DNA of 64,000 nucleotides from Pseudomonas orientalis (GCF_022807995.1 NZ_CP094351.1:2759001-2823000); one strand, 5' to 3'. Numbered from the stretch's first letter, positions 29,337 through 40,280 are shown. The notes: generated from the sequence alone by a model not told the origin. Translations and numbers: made by a program.

Positions 29337-30988
29337 GGCGCGACCTGCGGGAAAATCAGGATCACGATGTTGCCTTGGGCATACCGCTGGCCGTCCGGGG
29401 GCAGCAGGGCGAGTTCTTCCTTTTCGCCCTGGCTGTTGACGCGCATCACCACGCCTACCGCGCCACTGCGGCGGGTTTGCGCCATCCAGGCCTGGATTTG
29501 ATTGCGATCGACCAGACGGTGGGCGGTATCGGCGTATGCCAGCCCGTATTTCACTTCGCCAGAGGTGTTGTACAGCGTGATATCGGGCCGTTTCAGTCGC
29601 CATGCCAGCGCTGCGGACGCGCCCAGATCATTGCTCAACAGCGCAACGGAGGGTTTGAGTTCTTCGGCGTGATCGATGATGAACTGGTCCGGCGTTTTGT
29701 TATAAACCACCGAATGGGGCAGGGCGGCGGGCAACAAGGCAACCAGCAAGCCACTGCCGATCAGCGGGGCGGCCCACAGTTTCAACGGGCGTGCCGCGTG
29801 CAGCAGATTGGCCAGGATCCAGCCGGACAAACAGGTCAATACCAGTACCAGGCTGAGGGTTTCCTCACCGTGCTCGTACAGCGGCTTCTTGAATTGGAAC
29901 CAGGTGAGCGTCAGCAGGACGAGCACACCGATCACCAGGTTCAGCCAGCCGTTGATGCGCAATACGCGGCCACGGCCTTGAGCGAGCCTGTCACTCAGGG
30001 TCGAACCCATCAGCAATGCCAGGGGCAACAGGCACGGCATTATGTAGGAGGGCAGCTTGCCTTTTGCCAGGCTGAAGAAAGCCAGGGGCATCAGCAGCCA
30101 CAGCAGCAGGAACGCGGTGTTCGGCAGGTGCTTGTCCGACCACGCCTGCTTGAGCGTCGACGGCAACAGGGCGACCCACGGCAACGTGAAGGCGACCAGC
30201 AAGGGCAGGTAGTACCAGAACGGTTCGGCATGCTGGGCATCCTCACCGGCGAAGCGCTGGATATGCTCGTGCCAGAAGAAGAAGTGCCAGTAGTCCGGCT
30301 CTTGCAGGTGCACGGCCAGCGCCCAGGGCAAGCTGACCAGGATCGCCGCCGCCACCGCCACCGGCCCGAACTTGAACAACTCAATCGAGCGTTTCTGCCA
30401 GAGGGCGTAGGGCAGGGCGATCAGCACCGGCAGCAACCACGCCAGGAAGCCTTTGGTCATGAAGCCCATGCCGCAGGCCAGGCCTAGCAAGGCCCAGGAC
30501 CCCAGTCGAGCACGGCGGGTCGTGCTGTCGAAACAGAACCACAAGGCCACACCGGTCAGGTTGACCCAAAAGGTGAACTGCGGGTCCAGATTGGCGTAGC
30601 CGCCGAGCATCGCCACGCTGACGAAACTCATATAGAGCACGCAGCTGACCAGGCTTTTCTGCGGGTCGTTCCACAACCGGCGGGACATCAGGTAAACCAG
30701 CAGAATGCTCAGGCCGGTGCTCAGGGCCGAAGCGAAACGCACGCCGAACAGGTTCTGGCCGAAGATCGCCTGGCCCAGCGCGATCATCCAGTAGCCCGCT
30801 GCTGGTTTTTCGAAATAGCGAATGCCCATGAAGTGCGGCGCGGCCCACTTGCCGGTCAGCAGCATTTCCTGGCTGATCTGTGCGTAGCGGGTTTCATCGG
30901 GAATCCACAGGCCGTGGGTTGCCAGCGGTAGCAGGTAAAACATGCCAAACGCCAACAGGAGCAGGGGCAGTGCCCAGCGGCGGATCAT
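29333..30988 (-). CDS. arnT: L-Ara4N transferase to lipid A
   Basis: 551 residues, the usual ArnT size. N-terminal helices precede the conserved periplasmic loop [16 protein letters not shown], and a soluble C-terminal domain follows about twelve helices. It transfers L-Ara4N from undecaprenyl phosphate to lipid A phosphates, lowering cationic peptide binding. The start MIRRWALP forms an ATGA overlap with arnD. Confidence 0.92.
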   Translation of the reverse strand: MIRRWALPLLLLAFGMFYLLPLATHGLWIPDETRYAQISQEMLLTGKWAAPHFMGIRYFEKPAAGYWMIALGQAIFGQNLFGVRFASALSTGLSILLVYLMSRRLWNDPQKSLVSCVLYMSFVSVAMLGGYANLDPQFTFWVNLTGVALWFCFDSTTRRARLGSWALLGLACGMGFMTKGFLAWLLPVLIALPYALWQKRSIELFKFGPVAVAAAILVSLPWALAVHLQEPDYWHFFFWHEHIQRFAGEDAQHAEPFWYYLPLLVAFTLPWVALLPSTLKQAWSDKHLPNTAFLLLWLLMPLAFFSLAKGKLPSYIMPCLLPLALLMGSTLSDRLAQGRGRVLRINGWLNLVIGVLVLLTLTWFQFKKPLYEHGEETLSLVLVLTCLSGWILANLLHAARPLKLWAAPLIGSGLLVALLPAALPHSVVYNKTPDQFIIDHAEELKPSVALLSNDLGASAALAWRLKRPDITLYNTSGEVKYGLAYADTAHRLVDRNQIQAWMAQTRRSGAVGVVMRVNSQGEKEELALLPPDGQRYAQGNIVILIFPQVAP

Positions 30989-31869
30989 GCCTGCTGCACT
31001 CCGAGCCAACCTTCACGACCGCTTAATGTGCCGCGCACCAGCTGTTGCTGGGGCAGGGTGGTCACATCCGCAGGCAACAAGTCGCCCAGAGGCTTGAAAT
31101 CGATGCCGCGCTGCGCTGCCTGGGCAAGCAACAGGCGAAAATCATTGGCCATCAGAATCCCTTCTACTTCCGCGTGGATCGTGTAGACGTTCAGCGTCGA
31201 TGCGCCGAACCGGTCCAGGATAAAACGGTTGAAGTCCTTGGCAGCCACCACCGGCCCGACGACTTCGTCGAAGGTCGGCAGGTCTACCGGAATTTGTGGG
31301 GTACCCGCGCTGCCATCGGCCAGGGTCGGTCGAAACAGGCTGGTGCCCCGGCAATCGCTGTTGTAGCGAAAATTGAAGGCTTGCTTGGCTTGCACCACGC
31401 GTTCATCGGCGCGCCAACCGGCGGCCGCCGAACAGTCGATACGTTCACCGAGGATGTCGCTCAAGGTGTCGACGCCGCGTCGGATCTGCTCCACCAGTTG
31501 CACGTCGCTCCAGCGCCCGGCATTGGCCTGCCAGCCATGGTGATCCCAGGCGTGCAGGCCGACTTCATGCCCGGCGGCCTTGGCCTGGCGCATCAGATGC
31601 CCCAGGTCGCGGCCAATCGGTTTGCCCGGCCAGGCGGTGCCGGCCAGCAAAATGTCCCAGCCATACAGGCCGGCGGCATTGGAACGCAGCATTTTCCACA
31701 GGAACTGCGGGCGGATCAGGCGCCACAAATGGCGCCCCATGTTGTCCGGCCCGACGCTGAAGAAAAACGTCGCCTTGATCCCGGCTTCGTCTAGGGAATC
31801 GAGCAGCCGCGGCACACCTTCACGGGTGCCACGGTAGGTGTCGACGTCGATGCGAAGACCTGCATCCAT
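30985..31869 (-). CDS. arnD: 4-deoxy-4-formamido-L-Ara-phosphoundecaprenol deformylase
   Basis: 294 residues of the NodB polysaccharide-deacetylase family, with a metal-binding aspartate near the start ([12 protein letters not shown]) and the [12 protein letters not shown] histidines. It removes the formyl group before the sugar is flipped. It shares its first base with the arnA stop. Confidence 0.92.
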   Translation of the reverse strand: MDAGLRIDVDTYRGTREGVPRLLDSLDEAGIKATFFFSVGPDNMGRHLWRLIRPQFLWKMLRSNAAGLYGWDILLAGTAWPGKPIGRDLGHLMRQAKAAGHEVGLHAWDHHGWQANAGRWSDVQLVEQIRRGVDTLSDILGERIDCSAAAGWRADERVVQAKQAFNFRYNSDCRGTSLFRPTLADGSAGTPQIPVDLPTFDEVVGPVVAAKDFNRFILDRFGASTLNVYTIHAEVEGILMANDFRLLLAQAAQRGIDFKPLGDLLPADVTTLPQQQLVRGTLSGREGWLGVQQA

Positions 31870-33860
31870 TACTTTTTGTCCGCTATTTCAAGCATGGCTT
31901 CACGCAGGAAGAAATCGAGCGTGTTGCCGATGGTCTCGCTCATCTCCACGGTCGGCTCCCAGTTCAGCAGGCGCTTGGCGTTTTCGATGCTTGGCTTGCG
32001 GTGGGCCACGTCCTGGTAACCGGTGCCGTAGAAGGCCTTGCTCTCCACATCGCGGAAACCGGCGAACGGTGGGAAGTTGTGGCGCAGCGGGTGCGCTTCG
32101 AACTGACGCAGCAGCTCTTCGCCCAACTGGCGGATGCTGGCTTCGTTTTCCGGGTTGCCGATGTTGATGATCTGGCCGTCGCAAACACCGTTTTCATTAT
32201 CGATGATGCGCGCCAAGGCTTCGATGCCGTCGGCGATGTCGGTGAAGCAACGCTTCTGCTCGCCACCGTCGAACAGGCGGATCGGCGTGCCTTCCACCAG
32301 ATTGAGGATCAACTGGGTAATGGCACGGGAACTGCCGATACGCGCGGATTCCAGGCGATCCAGGCGCGGGCCCATCCAGTTGAACGGACGGAACAGCGTG
32401 AATTTCAGGCCCTTGTCGCCATAGGCCCAGATCACACGGTCGAGCAGTTGCTTGGAGACCGAGTAGATCCAGCGTTGCTTGTTGACCGGCCCGACTACCA
32501 GGTTGGAGGTGTCTTCGTCGAAGTACTGGTCCTGGCACATGCCATAGACTTCGGAGGTCGACGGGAAGATCACGCGCTTGTTGTACTTGACGCAGTAACG
32601 CACCAGCTTGAGGTTTTCTTCGAAGTCCAGCTCGAACACGCGCAGCGGGTTGCGGGTGTATTCGATCGGCGTAGCGATGGCTACCAGCGGCAGCACCACG
32701 TCGCATTTCTTGATGTGGTACTCGATCCACTCGGTGTGGATGCTGATATCGCCTTCCACGTAATGGAAGTTGGGGTGGCTGCGCAGGCGCTCGATGGCGT
32801 CGGAGCCGATGTCCAGGCCGTAGACTTCGTAACGGTCGTCGCGCAGCAGGCGCTCGGACAGATGATTACCGATAAAGCCGTTCACCCCCAGGATCAGCAC
32901 GCGGGTACGGCGAGGCTTGCGGCCCGACTCGGCACCGCGCAGCACGGAACCGTCCACCAGGCCCAGTTCATCGGCAAGGGAAGGGCCGGCCAGGTACAGG
33001 CCGTTGTCATTGCGCTGGCCGAACTTCACCACCAGGGAGTCTTCACCACAGGCGATGCGCAGCGGGTTGACGCTGATTACGCGGCCTGGCGCCATACCTT
33101 CGTTACCCTTGATCACTTCGGCCTGCCACACGATGAGCTTGTGCTCGCCGACGGCGCAAAAGGCGCCAGGGTAAGGCTGAGTCACGGCGCGGACCAGGTT
33201 GAACAGCTCCTCGGCGGGCTTTTTCCAGTCGATCTTGCCATCGGCGGCGGTACGGCGGCCGAAGTAGGTGGCCTGGCTTTCGTCCTGGGCGGTTTCGCTC
33301 AGTTTGCCCTGGGCCAGTTGCGGCAGGGCGTCACGCAGCAGGTTGCCGGCGGCATCACGCAGTTTGGCGTGCAGGCTCAGGCCGGTATCGCTGCGCTCGA
33401 TGCTGACTTTCTGCTGGGCGAGGATCGCACCGGCATCGGCACGCTTGACCATGCGGTGCAGGGTCACGCCGGTTTCGCTTTCGCCATTGACCAGCACCCA
33501 GTTGGCCGGTGCGCGGCCACGGTATTTGGGCAGCAGCGAACCATGCAGATTGAACGCGCCGTGGCGGGCGGTGGCCAGCAGCGGCTCGCTCAACAGGTTG
33601 CGGTAATAGAAGGAGAAGATGAAATCCGGGTTCAGCTTGGCGATGCGTTCGACCCACAGCGGGTGGTTGGCGTCTTCCGGTGCGTGCACCGGGATACCGT
33701 TGCGGGCGCACAGCTGGGCGACCGAGCCGTAGAAGTTGTTTTCCTTGGGATCGTCGGCATGGGTAAACACCGCAGCGATGTCGTAGCCCGCATCGAGCAA
33801 GGCTTCAATACCGGCACAGCCAATATCGTGGTAGGCGAAGACAACGGCTTTTGAACTCAT
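31869..33860 (-). CDS. arnA: Bifunctional UDP-L-Ara4N formyltransferase / UDP-GlcA decarboxylase
   Basis: 663 residues, full length. The N-terminal formyltransferase shows [18 protein letters not shown] with the catalytic Asn and His and the aspartate in KRADAGAI. The C-terminal SDR dehydrogenase has [15 protein letters not shown] and the Tyr/Lys pair in [11 protein letters not shown]. It carries out the oxidative decarboxylation and later formylation on either side of the ArnB step. Overlaps arnC by four bases. Confidence 0.94.
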   Translation of the reverse strand: MSSKAVVFAYHDIGCAGIEALLDAGYDIAAVFTHADDPKENNFYGSVAQLCARNGIPVHAPEDANHPLWVERIAKLNPDFIFSFYYRNLLSEPLLATARHGAFNLHGSLLPKYRGRAPANWVLVNGESETGVTLHRMVKRADAGAILAQQKVSIERSDTGLSLHAKLRDAAGNLLRDALPQLAQGKLSETAQDESQATYFGRRTAADGKIDWKKPAEELFNLVRAVTQPYPGAFCAVGEHKLIVWQAEVIKGNEGMAPGRVISVNPLRIACGEDSLVVKFGQRNDNGLYLAGPSLADELGLVDGSVLRGAESGRKPRRTRVLILGVNGFIGNHLSERLLRDDRYEVYGLDIGSDAIERLRSHPNFHYVEGDISIHTEWIEYHIKKCDVVLPLVAIATPIEYTRNPLRVFELDFEENLKLVRYCVKYNKRVIFPSTSEVYGMCQDQYFDEDTSNLVVGPVNKQRWIYSVSKQLLDRVIWAYGDKGLKFTLFRPFNWMGPRLDRLESARIGSSRAITQLILNLVEGTPIRLFDGGEQKRCFTDIADGIEALARIIDNENGVCDGQIINIGNPENEASIRQLGEELLRQFEAHPLRHNFPPFAGFRDVESKAFYGTGYQDVAHRKPSIENAKRLLNWEPTVEMSETIGNTLDFFLREAMLEIADKK

Positions 33861-34891
33861 GACTGGACCTGATCGGAAGAAGAAGTAGAAGTATGGGAAG
33901 ACACCAGGCCATCAACGACGACCACGGGAGCCGGTGCCGCCGGTTGGTTGCGCAGCACTTTTTCAATGAAGAAACGCGGGCGGGCGCGCACATCGCTGTA
34001 CATGCGGCCCAGGTATTCGCCCAGCAGGCCCATGCCGATGAACTGACCACCGGTGAACACGAACAGCACGGCAAACAGTACGAACAGACCGTCGCCCGCC
34101 CAATCGGCCCCGAAGGCCAGGCGCATGACGATCAGTGCAAAGGCAAACAGCACGCCCAGCGCCGCCAGACTGAAGCCGACGATGGACAGCAGGCGCAACG
34201 GCGTGGTGGTCATGCAGGTGAGGAGGTCGAACATCAGGCTGATCAGGCGCATGGCGCTGTATTTGGATTCGCCGTGTTCGCGCTCGGCGTGGTGCACCAG
34301 GATTTCTGTGGTGTGACGGGCAAAGCCATTGGCCAGGATCGGGATGAAGGTGCTGCGCTCGCGGCAGGCCAGCATCGCGTCGACGATGGTGCGGCGGTAG
34401 GCGCGCAGCATGCAGCCGTAGTCAGTCATGGCCACGCCGGTGGAGCGCTGCACGGCCAGGTTGATCAGGCGCGAAGGCCAGCGGCGGAACGCGGAATCCT
34501 GGCGATTGTTGCGCACCGTGGCGACCACGTCGTAGCCCAGCGCGGCCTGTTCCACCAGGCGCGGGATTTCTTCCGGCGGGTTTTGCAGGTCGGCATCGAG
34601 GGTAATCACCACTTCGCCGCAGCATTGTTCGAAACCGGCCATGATTGCGGCGTGCTGGCCATAGTTGCGGTTGAGGATCACCGCCACCACGTTGCTGCCG
34701 TCTTCAGCGGCGGCGTCTTCGAGCAACTGCGCCGAATCGTCGCGGCTACCGTCATCCACCAGGATGATTTCGTATTCGTAGGCCAGCTGTCTGCAGGCTG
34801 CCGTGGTACGCCGCAGCAATTCGGGCAGGCTCTCTTGTTCGTTATAGACCGGGATAACGATCGATACGCAATGAATAGGGTAGGGTTTCAA
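33857..34891 (-). CDS. arnC: Undecaprenyl-phosphate 4-deoxy-4-formamido-L-Ara transferase
   Basis: 344 residues: a GT2 glycosyltransferase ([42 protein letters not shown]) with two C-terminal membrane helices. The start is read as a TTG giving KPYPIHCVS as residues 2-10, with GAGGT nine bases upstream; the in-frame codons further upstream look non-coding. It is the first gene of the operon. In most pseudomonads arnB precedes arnC; here it does not. Confidence 0.9.
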   Translation of the reverse strand: MKPYPIHCVSIVIPVYNEQESLPELLRRTTAACRQLAYEYEIILVDDGSRDDSAQLLEDAAAEDGSNVVAVILNRNYGQHAAIMAGFEQCCGEVVITLDADLQNPPEEIPRLVEQAALGYDVVATVRNNRQDSAFRRWPSRLINLAVQRSTGVAMTDYGCMLRAYRRTIVDAMLACRERSTFIPILANGFARHTTEILVHHAEREHGESKYSAMRLISLMFDLLTCMTTTPLRLLSIVGFSLAALGVLFAFALIVMRLAFGADWAGDGLFVLFAVLFVFTGGQFIGMGLLGEYLGRMYSDVRARPRFFIEKVLRNQPAAPAPVVVVDGLVSSHTSTSSSDQVQS

Positions 34892-35290
34892 AGATTCATG
34901 ACCTCGGCTGGAGCAACTTGGAGCGCGAAAACAGCAGCGATTATTGGGCAAAATTACAGCCCGCAGAGTACAAAACGGCGCTAAAGATAAAGCGGAATCA
35001 ACAGCTTAGTCGGTTAACCCCGGATTGCTCTGAAGTATTGCCTACAAGGTTAAGCGCAAAAATGTTCAACGAATATGAAAGGCGGATGAAAAACTCGTTT
35101 ATTTGACAGGTAGACAGCCAGGGTTCAGCTATGTCGCCAAGGTGTTAAACACTGTAATTTTCAGGTGGATAGGAGCGGGCCGCGGGATATTTGGTTCACA
35201 TCGATGGCTCCCGTGCATCCATTCAACAAACTTCTCTGCATTGCCCTTCAAGTGCCGGTAAAGTAAGCCATCTCTTGCCAGGGTACTCGG
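34892..35290. other. Intergenic region with divergent promoters
   Basis: About 400 bases without a supported gene, between arnC (leftward) and the exported protein (rightward). It must hold the arn promoter. Half-site-like TTAAC and CTTAA motifs occur (around 35010-35055), but a complete PmrA or PhoP box could not be established. Base composition is more AT-rich than the flanking genes. Confidence 0.5.
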
Positions 35291-36103
35291 ATGAATAGCG
35301 TGCAGCTTTTAAGCGGCCAGTTGCGGCCTTTGTTGATGGGATTGTGGGTGTGCCTCGCCTGTGTCACCACGGTGCGCGCCGATGAGGCCGTTGCCCTGGC
35401 GAGCATCGATCAGGTACCCGAGGGTGTCGAAGTGCGCGGTAAGCAAGTCGCTGCCTATACCTGGGACGACCATCAAGGCAAGAACCTGCTGGTGCTGGCC
35501 GAACAGGTCGGCGAGCGGGACGACGATGGCACCCAGTCGGCCTTTGTCTACGCGGCCCAGTACCTGCTGGCCGGCGAGCACCCCAAACGCGTGTGGATGC
35601 TCTACGACGACGTGCGCCAGTGCCAATTCGACGCCGGTTTGCATTTTGACACGGCGGCCACCCAGGTCACCGACCTGCTGGGTGACGGCAATACCCAGAC
35701 GACTGTCGGCTACTCGCGCACCTGTACCAGCGATGTCAGCCCCAATGAATTCAAGCTGATCATGCACGTCGGCAAGTCACAGAAGTATCGCCTGCGCGGT
35801 GTTGACCGCTACGGCGCAGCCTGGTGGGACGAGGATGCCGGTGCCCTGCGCGGTATGCCGTTGCCGACCGATTGCAGCGTGGCCGCGCAGCAGGCGTTGG
35901 TCAGCCAGTACAAGGAGCAGGGCACGGAGTTGCCGCTGCCAGGCTGCTACGGCGACGAGAAGGATTTCGCCAAGGCACCGGACAGCTACCTGAGCTTCAT
36001 GCGCCGGCACTGGTTTGCGTTGATGCGCAAACAGGACGCCGATTGGAGCCAGTCCCAGGCTCAACCTCAGCCTTCCGCCGAAGCAGAGGATGTGGCGCCC
36101 TGA
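35291..36103 (+). CDS. Exported protein of unknown function
   Basis: 270 residues with a signal peptide (LMGLWVCLACVTTVRA then DEAV). The mature part has a beta-rich pattern with VWMLYDDVRQCQFDAG, VTDLLGDGNTQTTVGYSRTC (an aspartate-glycine-aspartate turn typical of integrin-like calcium loops) and FKLIMHVG. I associate the pattern, with low certainty, with the M949_RS01915-type family named for surface polysaccharide synthesis. The C-terminus is a Gln/Pro/Ala tail. AGGGT lies seven bases before the ATG. Confidence 0.6.
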   Translation: MNSVQLLSGQLRPLLMGLWVCLACVTTVRADEAVALASIDQVPEGVEVRGKQVAAYTWDDHQGKNLLVLAEQVGERDDDGTQSAFVYAAQYLLAGEHPKRVWMLYDDVRQCQFDAGLHFDTAATQVTDLLGDGNTQTTVGYSRTCTSDVSPNEFKLIMHVGKSQKYRLRGVDRYGAAWWDEDAGALRGMPLPTDCSVAAQQALVSQYKEQGTELPLPGCYGDEKDFAKAPDSYLSFMRRHWFALMRKQDADWSQSQAQPQPSAEAEDVAP

Positions 36104-36112
36104 TTTGATGGC

Positions 36113-36141
36113 AGGGCCGGGACTGCGCTAGACTCGGCCCT
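36113..36141 (+). terminator. Hairpin downstream of exported protein gene
   Basis: AGGGCCG (36113-36119) pairs with CGGCCCT (36135-36141). It starts ten bases after the stop codon. No T-run follows, so termination is possible but not certain. Confidence 0.4.
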
Positions 36142-36153
36142 CGCCAATTCAAT

Positions 36154-36191
36154 AAATATCAAGACGAATCAATAGATTGATCGTGATATTT
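36154..36191. repeat. Nested palindromes upstream of lone recombinase
   Basis: AAATATCA (36154-36161) and TGATATTT (36184-36191) flank a second palindrome ATCAAT-AG-ATTGAT (36168-36181). The centres are two bases apart. It ends 20 bases before the recombinase start and could be an operator for, or a binding site of, that recombinase. Confidence 0.5.
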
Positions 36192-36211
36192 AATCCAAAG
36201 GCTGATCTACC

Positions 36212-37126
36212 TTGACTGAGTCCATCCGCAACCCGCTGACCCTCTACCTCACCCGCCTTGCGTCCTCCAGCCAACTGACCATGCGTTACGTGCTGCAGGA
36301 TGCCGCAGATCGTCTGGGCTTCGAAGACGTCAATCTGGAAGACATCGACTGGCACCTGCTGCAGCCCGAACAGGTGATCGCCCTGGTCGCCGCGTTGCGC
36401 GAAGACGGCTATGCGCCGAACACTTCGTCACTGTATGTGAATGCCGTGCGCGGGGTGATGAATGAAGCGTGGCGGATGAGCCTGATCAGCCAGGACCATC
36501 TGTTGAAGATGCGTTCGGTCAAGGCCGCGTCCGGCACACGCCTGGGGCAGGGACGTAACCTGCGCCGCACGTTGATCCGCGAAATGATGGAAGTCTGCGC
36601 CGCCGACCCTCGTCCCCAGGGCCTGCGCGACGCCGCCGTCATCGGCATCCTGTACGGCTCGGGCATGCGCAAGTCGGAGTCGGTCAACCTTGACCTGGCC
36701 CAGATCGACTTTGAGCAGCGCAGCTTGCGCGTGATCGGCAAGGGCAATAAGGAACTGGTCAAGTATGCGCCGGACTGGGCCTTCGCCAAGCTGCAGGCCT
36801 GGCTGGAGTTTCGTCGCGGACAACTCAAGGAAGGCGAAGAGGACGATGCATTCCTGTTCAACCGCATTCGCCGCGGCAGTCATATCACCCGGGAACGCAT
36901 CACCAAGCACGCGATTTACTACATCGCACGCCAGCGCGGGGACCAAGTGGGGGTGAAGATCATGCCCCATGACTTCCGCCGCTCGTTCATCACCCGGGTG
37001 ATCGAGGAGCATGACCTGTCAATTGCGCAAAAGCTGGCCCACCACACCAACATCCAGACCACCGCCAGCTATGACGTGCGTGACGACAATGAGCGGCGGC
37101 GGGCGGTGGATCGGTTTGATTTGTAG
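36212..37126 (+). CDS. Tyrosine recombinase/integrase
   Basis: 304 residues. The catalytic arginine is in YGSGMRKSE, the lysine in GKGNKELVKYA, the HxxR in PHDFRRSF, the second histidine in AHHTN and the nucleophile tyrosine in TASYDVRD, so it should be active. The TTG start at 36212 is the only reasonable one. There is no phage or island gene beside it and base composition matches the core, suggesting a resident recombinase rather than a mobile-element integrase. Role unknown. Confidence 0.82.
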   Translation: MTESIRNPLTLYLTRLASSSQLTMRYVLQDAADRLGFEDVNLEDIDWHLLQPEQVIALVAALREDGYAPNTSSLYVNAVRGVMNEAWRMSLISQDHLLKMRSVKAASGTRLGQGRNLRRTLIREMMEVCAADPRPQGLRDAAVIGILYGSGMRKSESVNLDLAQIDFEQRSLRVIGKGNKELVKYAPDWAFAKLQAWLEFRRGQLKEGEEDDAFLFNRIRRGSHITRERITKHAIYYIARQRGDQVGVKIMPHDFRRSFITRVIEEHDLSIAQKLAHHTNIQTTASYDVRDDNERRRAVDRFDL

Positions 37127-37140
37127 GCGTTACGCGGTGA

Positions 37141-38337
37141 TCAGGCGCTCGCCAGGTGCGGCGGCAGGCGGCGCAGCGTCCACAGCACGGTAAGCATGGC
37201 GGCGGCCGCGCACAGCGCAATGCCCACCAGCATCGGCGCGGGCGTATGGTCAGCGAACAGCCCCACCAGCGTCATGGCCACCGCGGCGGTGACCATCTGA
37301 ATCGCGCCCAGCAGGGCCGACGCCGAACCTGCCACCGCGCCATGGTCTTCCAGCGACAACACCCCGGCCGCCGGTAATAACAGGCCGAGAAAACCGAAGC
37401 CGATAAACAGCAGAGTCATCATCAAGGCCAGATTATTGCCCCACAGGGTAGTGGCCGCCAGCAGCGCCATCACGGCGGCCACGGCAATCACCGACCAGCG
37501 AATCAGCGGTGGCAGACCAAAGCGGGCGCTCAGGCGTGCCGTCATCTGGCTCATGGCGAAGAATGACGCCGCATTCACTGCAAAGCACAGGCTGAATTGC
37601 GTCGGTGTCAGGCCGAAGTATTCGATGTACACGAAGGGTGCGCTGCCGATAAACACAAAGAACGTGGCGATGCCGAAGCCGCACACCACCGACAAGCCGG
37701 TGAACACTGGATCGCGCAGGAGGGCGCCGTAGCTGCCGAATGCGCTGCCCAGGGTCTTGCCCAAACGACGCTCCGCCGGATGGGTTTCCGGCAACTGCAC
37801 AATGGTCATCACCAGGCACAGCAGCGCCACCACCGCCAGCGCGGCAAACACCTCGCGCCAGCTCCAGAGCGAAATCACCAGGCTGCCGGCCAATGGCGCA
37901 AGGATCGGCGAGACGCTCATCACCAGCATCAACAAGGCCATCAAGCGCGCCGCTTCATGGCCGGTGTACAAGTCGCGGACAATCGCCCGTGGAATCACCA
38001 TGCCGGCGCATGCCCCAAAGGCCTGCACCGCGCGAAAGCCGATCAGCACTTCGATGGTCGGCGCCAATGCGCAGCCGATGCTGCCGACGATAAAGATCAG
38101 CAACCCCACATAGATCGGCAATTTACGCCCGAAGACATCGCTGATCGGGCCGTAGAACAGTTGGCATACGCCAATGATCATGAAGAACACCGTCAGGCTC
38201 ATCTGCACGGCGGCCGGCGAAGCGTGGAGACTGGCGCCGAGAGTTGGCAACGCCGGCAGATAGCTGTCGATGGCAAACGGGCCGACGGCGGTGATCAAGC
38301 CCAGCAGCAGGGCGAGGTGGGCGATACTTCGAGGCAT
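37141..38337 (-). CDS. Bcr/CflA-type multidrug MFS exporter
   Basis: 398 residues with twelve hydrophobic helices. The start region IDSYLPALPTLGASL and the loop GPISDVFGRKLP are typical of the Bcr/CflA drug-resistance transporters; IPRAIVRDLY follows. These export drugs or peptides by proton antiport. The ATG at 38337 starts just before the first helix; a longer start at 38409 adds 24 unlikely residues. Convergent with the recombinase, 14 bases between stops. Confidence 0.83.
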   Translation of the reverse strand: MPRSIAHLALLLGLITAVGPFAIDSYLPALPTLGASLHASPAAVQMSLTVFFMIIGVCQLFYGPISDVFGRKLPIYVGLLIFIVGSIGCALAPTIEVLIGFRAVQAFGACAGMVIPRAIVRDLYTGHEAARLMALLMLVMSVSPILAPLAGSLVISLWSWREVFAALAVVALLCLVMTIVQLPETHPAERRLGKTLGSAFGSYGALLRDPVFTGLSVVCGFGIATFFVFIGSAPFVYIEYFGLTPTQFSLCFAVNAASFFAMSQMTARLSARFGLPPLIRWSVIAVAAVMALLAATTLWGNNLALMMTLLFIGFGFLGLLLPAAGVLSLEDHGAVAGSASALLGAIQMVTAAVAMTLVGLFADHTPAPMLVGIALCAAAAMLTVLWTLRRLPPHLASA

Positions 38338-38404
38338 GGGCGAGTCCGGGCAGAGCAAAAAGACGCCAAGCTTAAGGGATTCGTGCAGATCCGCAAACTT
38401 GGGC

Positions 38405-38431
38405 TTCACTAACGGATACCGGTGCCGATAA
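38405..38431 (+). promoter_or_regulatory. FliA (sigma-28) promoter candidate for chemoreceptor
   Basis: A perfect -10 element GCCGATAA at 38424-38431 with TTCA 15 bases upstream (consensus TAAA). It lies 62 bases before the chemoreceptor ATG at 38494 and argues against a start codon at 38422, which would fall within the promoter. Confidence 0.55.
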
Positions 38432-38493
38432 CGGTACTAATGAAGCTCGAACGGTTGGTGTCCCAACCGGCGCTCCAGGTACGGGGATACCAG

Positions 38494-40107
38494 ATGACGA
38501 TCAAACTACGCTTGATGCTGTTGATTGCGACCGGTCTGCTGACAGCCTTGATCATGAGCCTGGCCGGCTACCTGGGAAACTCCCGAATGGGCACTGCCGT
38601 GCAGGACAATGAAGTCAGCATGACGGTGCTGCGCAACCATATGGAAGCCGACATGATGCACGACGCCCTGCGTGCTGATGTGTTGTCCGCCATGCTGGTG
38701 GGGTTGGGTAAAGGCACGAGTACCCAAGCCGAGGTCACCACGTCACTCAAAGAACATGCCGAACATTTTCGTCAGGTATTGGCCGATAACTTCAAGCTGC
38801 CAGTGGAAGATTCAATCAAGGCCAGTCTGGAAAAAATCAAACCCAGCCTGGAAACCTACGTAAGCGCCGGCGAGCGTATCGTCGCGTTGGCCCTGGCCAA
38901 TCCCGAGGCGGCGCGCGGGGAGCTTGGGACCTTCAATGCGGCGTTCAGCCAGTTGGAGGAGCAAATGGCCGCGCTGAGTGAACTGATCGAAAGCCATACC
39001 CTGCACACCAGTACCGGCACCCGGCAGGCCATCAGCAACGCCAACTGGATTCTTGGCGTGGTGCTGGGCGCCAGCCTCTTGCTGCTGTTGGCACAAGGGC
39101 GTTGGGTGATCCTGAGCATCATGGGACCGCTGCGCACCGCCAGCCGCATTGCCGACAGCATCGCCCATGGCAACTTGAGCGAACCGATTGTCGAGCCGCG
39201 CAACCAGGACGAAGCCAGTACGCTGATTCGCAGCCTCGCCACCATGCAACGCGATTTGCGCGGCATGATCGACGTGGTACGCAGCAATGCCCATGACGTC
39301 AATGGCGTCAGCGAACGCCTGAGCCAGGGCTGCCATGAAGTAGCGGGCAGCAGCCAGCAGCAAAGCGAAGCCGCCAGCACCATGGCCGCCGCCGCGAGCG
39401 AAATGACCGCCAGCATCGAAGAAATCACCCGCCATGCCGGACACGCACTGGACATGGCCAACCAGGCCGAAACCCTGGCCAAGGACGGCGGCCGGATCAT
39501 TCATCAGGTGGTCAGCGATATGGACGGCATCGCACGCTCGGCCCAGCAATCGGCCCAGGTGATCCGCACCCTGGACAAAGAGTCCGAAGCGATCTTCAGC
39601 ATAATCCAGGTGATCAAGGGCATCGCCGACCAGACCAACTTGCTGGCCCTCAACGCCGCCATCGAAGCCGCCCGCGCCGGCGAGCAGGGCCGCGGCTTTG
39701 CTGTGGTGGCCGATGAAGTGCGCAGCCTGGCGGGACGCACCAGCGCATCGACCCAGGAAATCGCCAGCATGGTCGGGCGTATCCAGCAGAATACCCGCGA
39801 AGCGGTGACCAGCATGGAGGAGGGCGTTGCACAGGTGGACAAGGGCATGGCCGTCACCGCCGAGGTGGAACGCGCGATCCGCGAGATCCTCCAGGCCACG
39901 CTCAATACCACCGAGTTGGTCAACGACATTTCCCGCACCATCAGCGAGCAGAGCCTGGCCAGCAACGAGATTGCCCACCAGGTAGAGATGATCGCCGGCA
40001 TGTCGGAAAACAACAGCCGCGTTATTGGTGCAACGGCCTCGACCACCGATGAGTTGGCCGGCTTGGCCGGCAAATTGTCGCAGTCCGTGGATCGATTCAG
40101 ACTGTAA
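38494..40107 (+). CDS. Methyl-accepting chemotaxis protein
   Basis: 537 residues. Helix 1 (LMLLIATGLLTALIMSL), a periplasmic four-helix-bundle sensor of about 150 residues, helix 2 (WILGVVLGASLLLLLA), HAMP (GPLRTASRIADSIAHGNLS) and a signalling domain with the near-invariant hairpin ([28 protein letters not shown]). Ligand not predictable. GGGGA lies before the ATG. Ends at a strong terminator. Confidence 0.9.
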   Translation: MTIKLRLMLLIATGLLTALIMSLAGYLGNSRMGTAVQDNEVSMTVLRNHMEADMMHDALRADVLSAMLVGLGKGTSTQAEVTTSLKEHAEHFRQVLADNFKLPVEDSIKASLEKIKPSLETYVSAGERIVALALANPEAARGELGTFNAAFSQLEEQMAALSELIESHTLHTSTGTRQAISNANWILGVVLGASLLLLLAQGRWVILSIMGPLRTASRIADSIAHGNLSEPIVEPRNQDEASTLIRSLATMQRDLRGMIDVVRSNAHDVNGVSERLSQGCHEVAGSSQQQSEAASTMAAAASEMTASIEEITRHAGHALDMANQAETLAKDGGRIIHQVVSDMDGIARSAQQSAQVIRTLDKESEAIFSIIQVIKGIADQTNLLALNAAIEAARAGEQGRGFAVVADEVRSLAGRTSASTQEIASMVGRIQQNTREAVTSMEEGVAQVDKGMAVTAEVERAIREILQATLNTTELVNDISRTISEQSLASNEIAHQVEMIAGMSENNSRVIGATASTTDELAGLAGKLSQSVDRFRL

Positions 40108-40124
40108 CGCAGGCATATTTTCGG

Positions 40125-40151
40125 CCGGCTCCTTGTGGGCCGGTTTTTTTT
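40125..40151 (+). terminator. Intrinsic terminator after chemoreceptor
   Basis: CCGGCTC (40125-40131) pairs with GGGCCGG (40137-40143) with one T-G pair, followed by eight T residues. A textbook Rho-independent terminator 18 bases after the stop. Confidence 0.9.
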
Positions 40152-40280
40152 GCGGAAAATTTTCATTCAGCAACCGCTCAAGGTCGCGTCCCGGCGCTTT
40201 ATGCGCCGCCCCATGCGCGTACCTATTCGTACGATGCTTTGAATCGTTCCCGCAAAAAAAGATTGAATATTCACACCTAA

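Noticed and set aside
35000..35060. Possible PmrA or PhoP box before arnC
   Set aside because: Only half-site-like matches (TTAAC, CTTAA) were found, not in the spacing expected for either regulator.
34918..35106. A 62-codon frame in the arnC upstream region
   Set aside because: No ribosome site, no recognisable pattern, and it begins inside the region upstream of arnC where the promoter should be.
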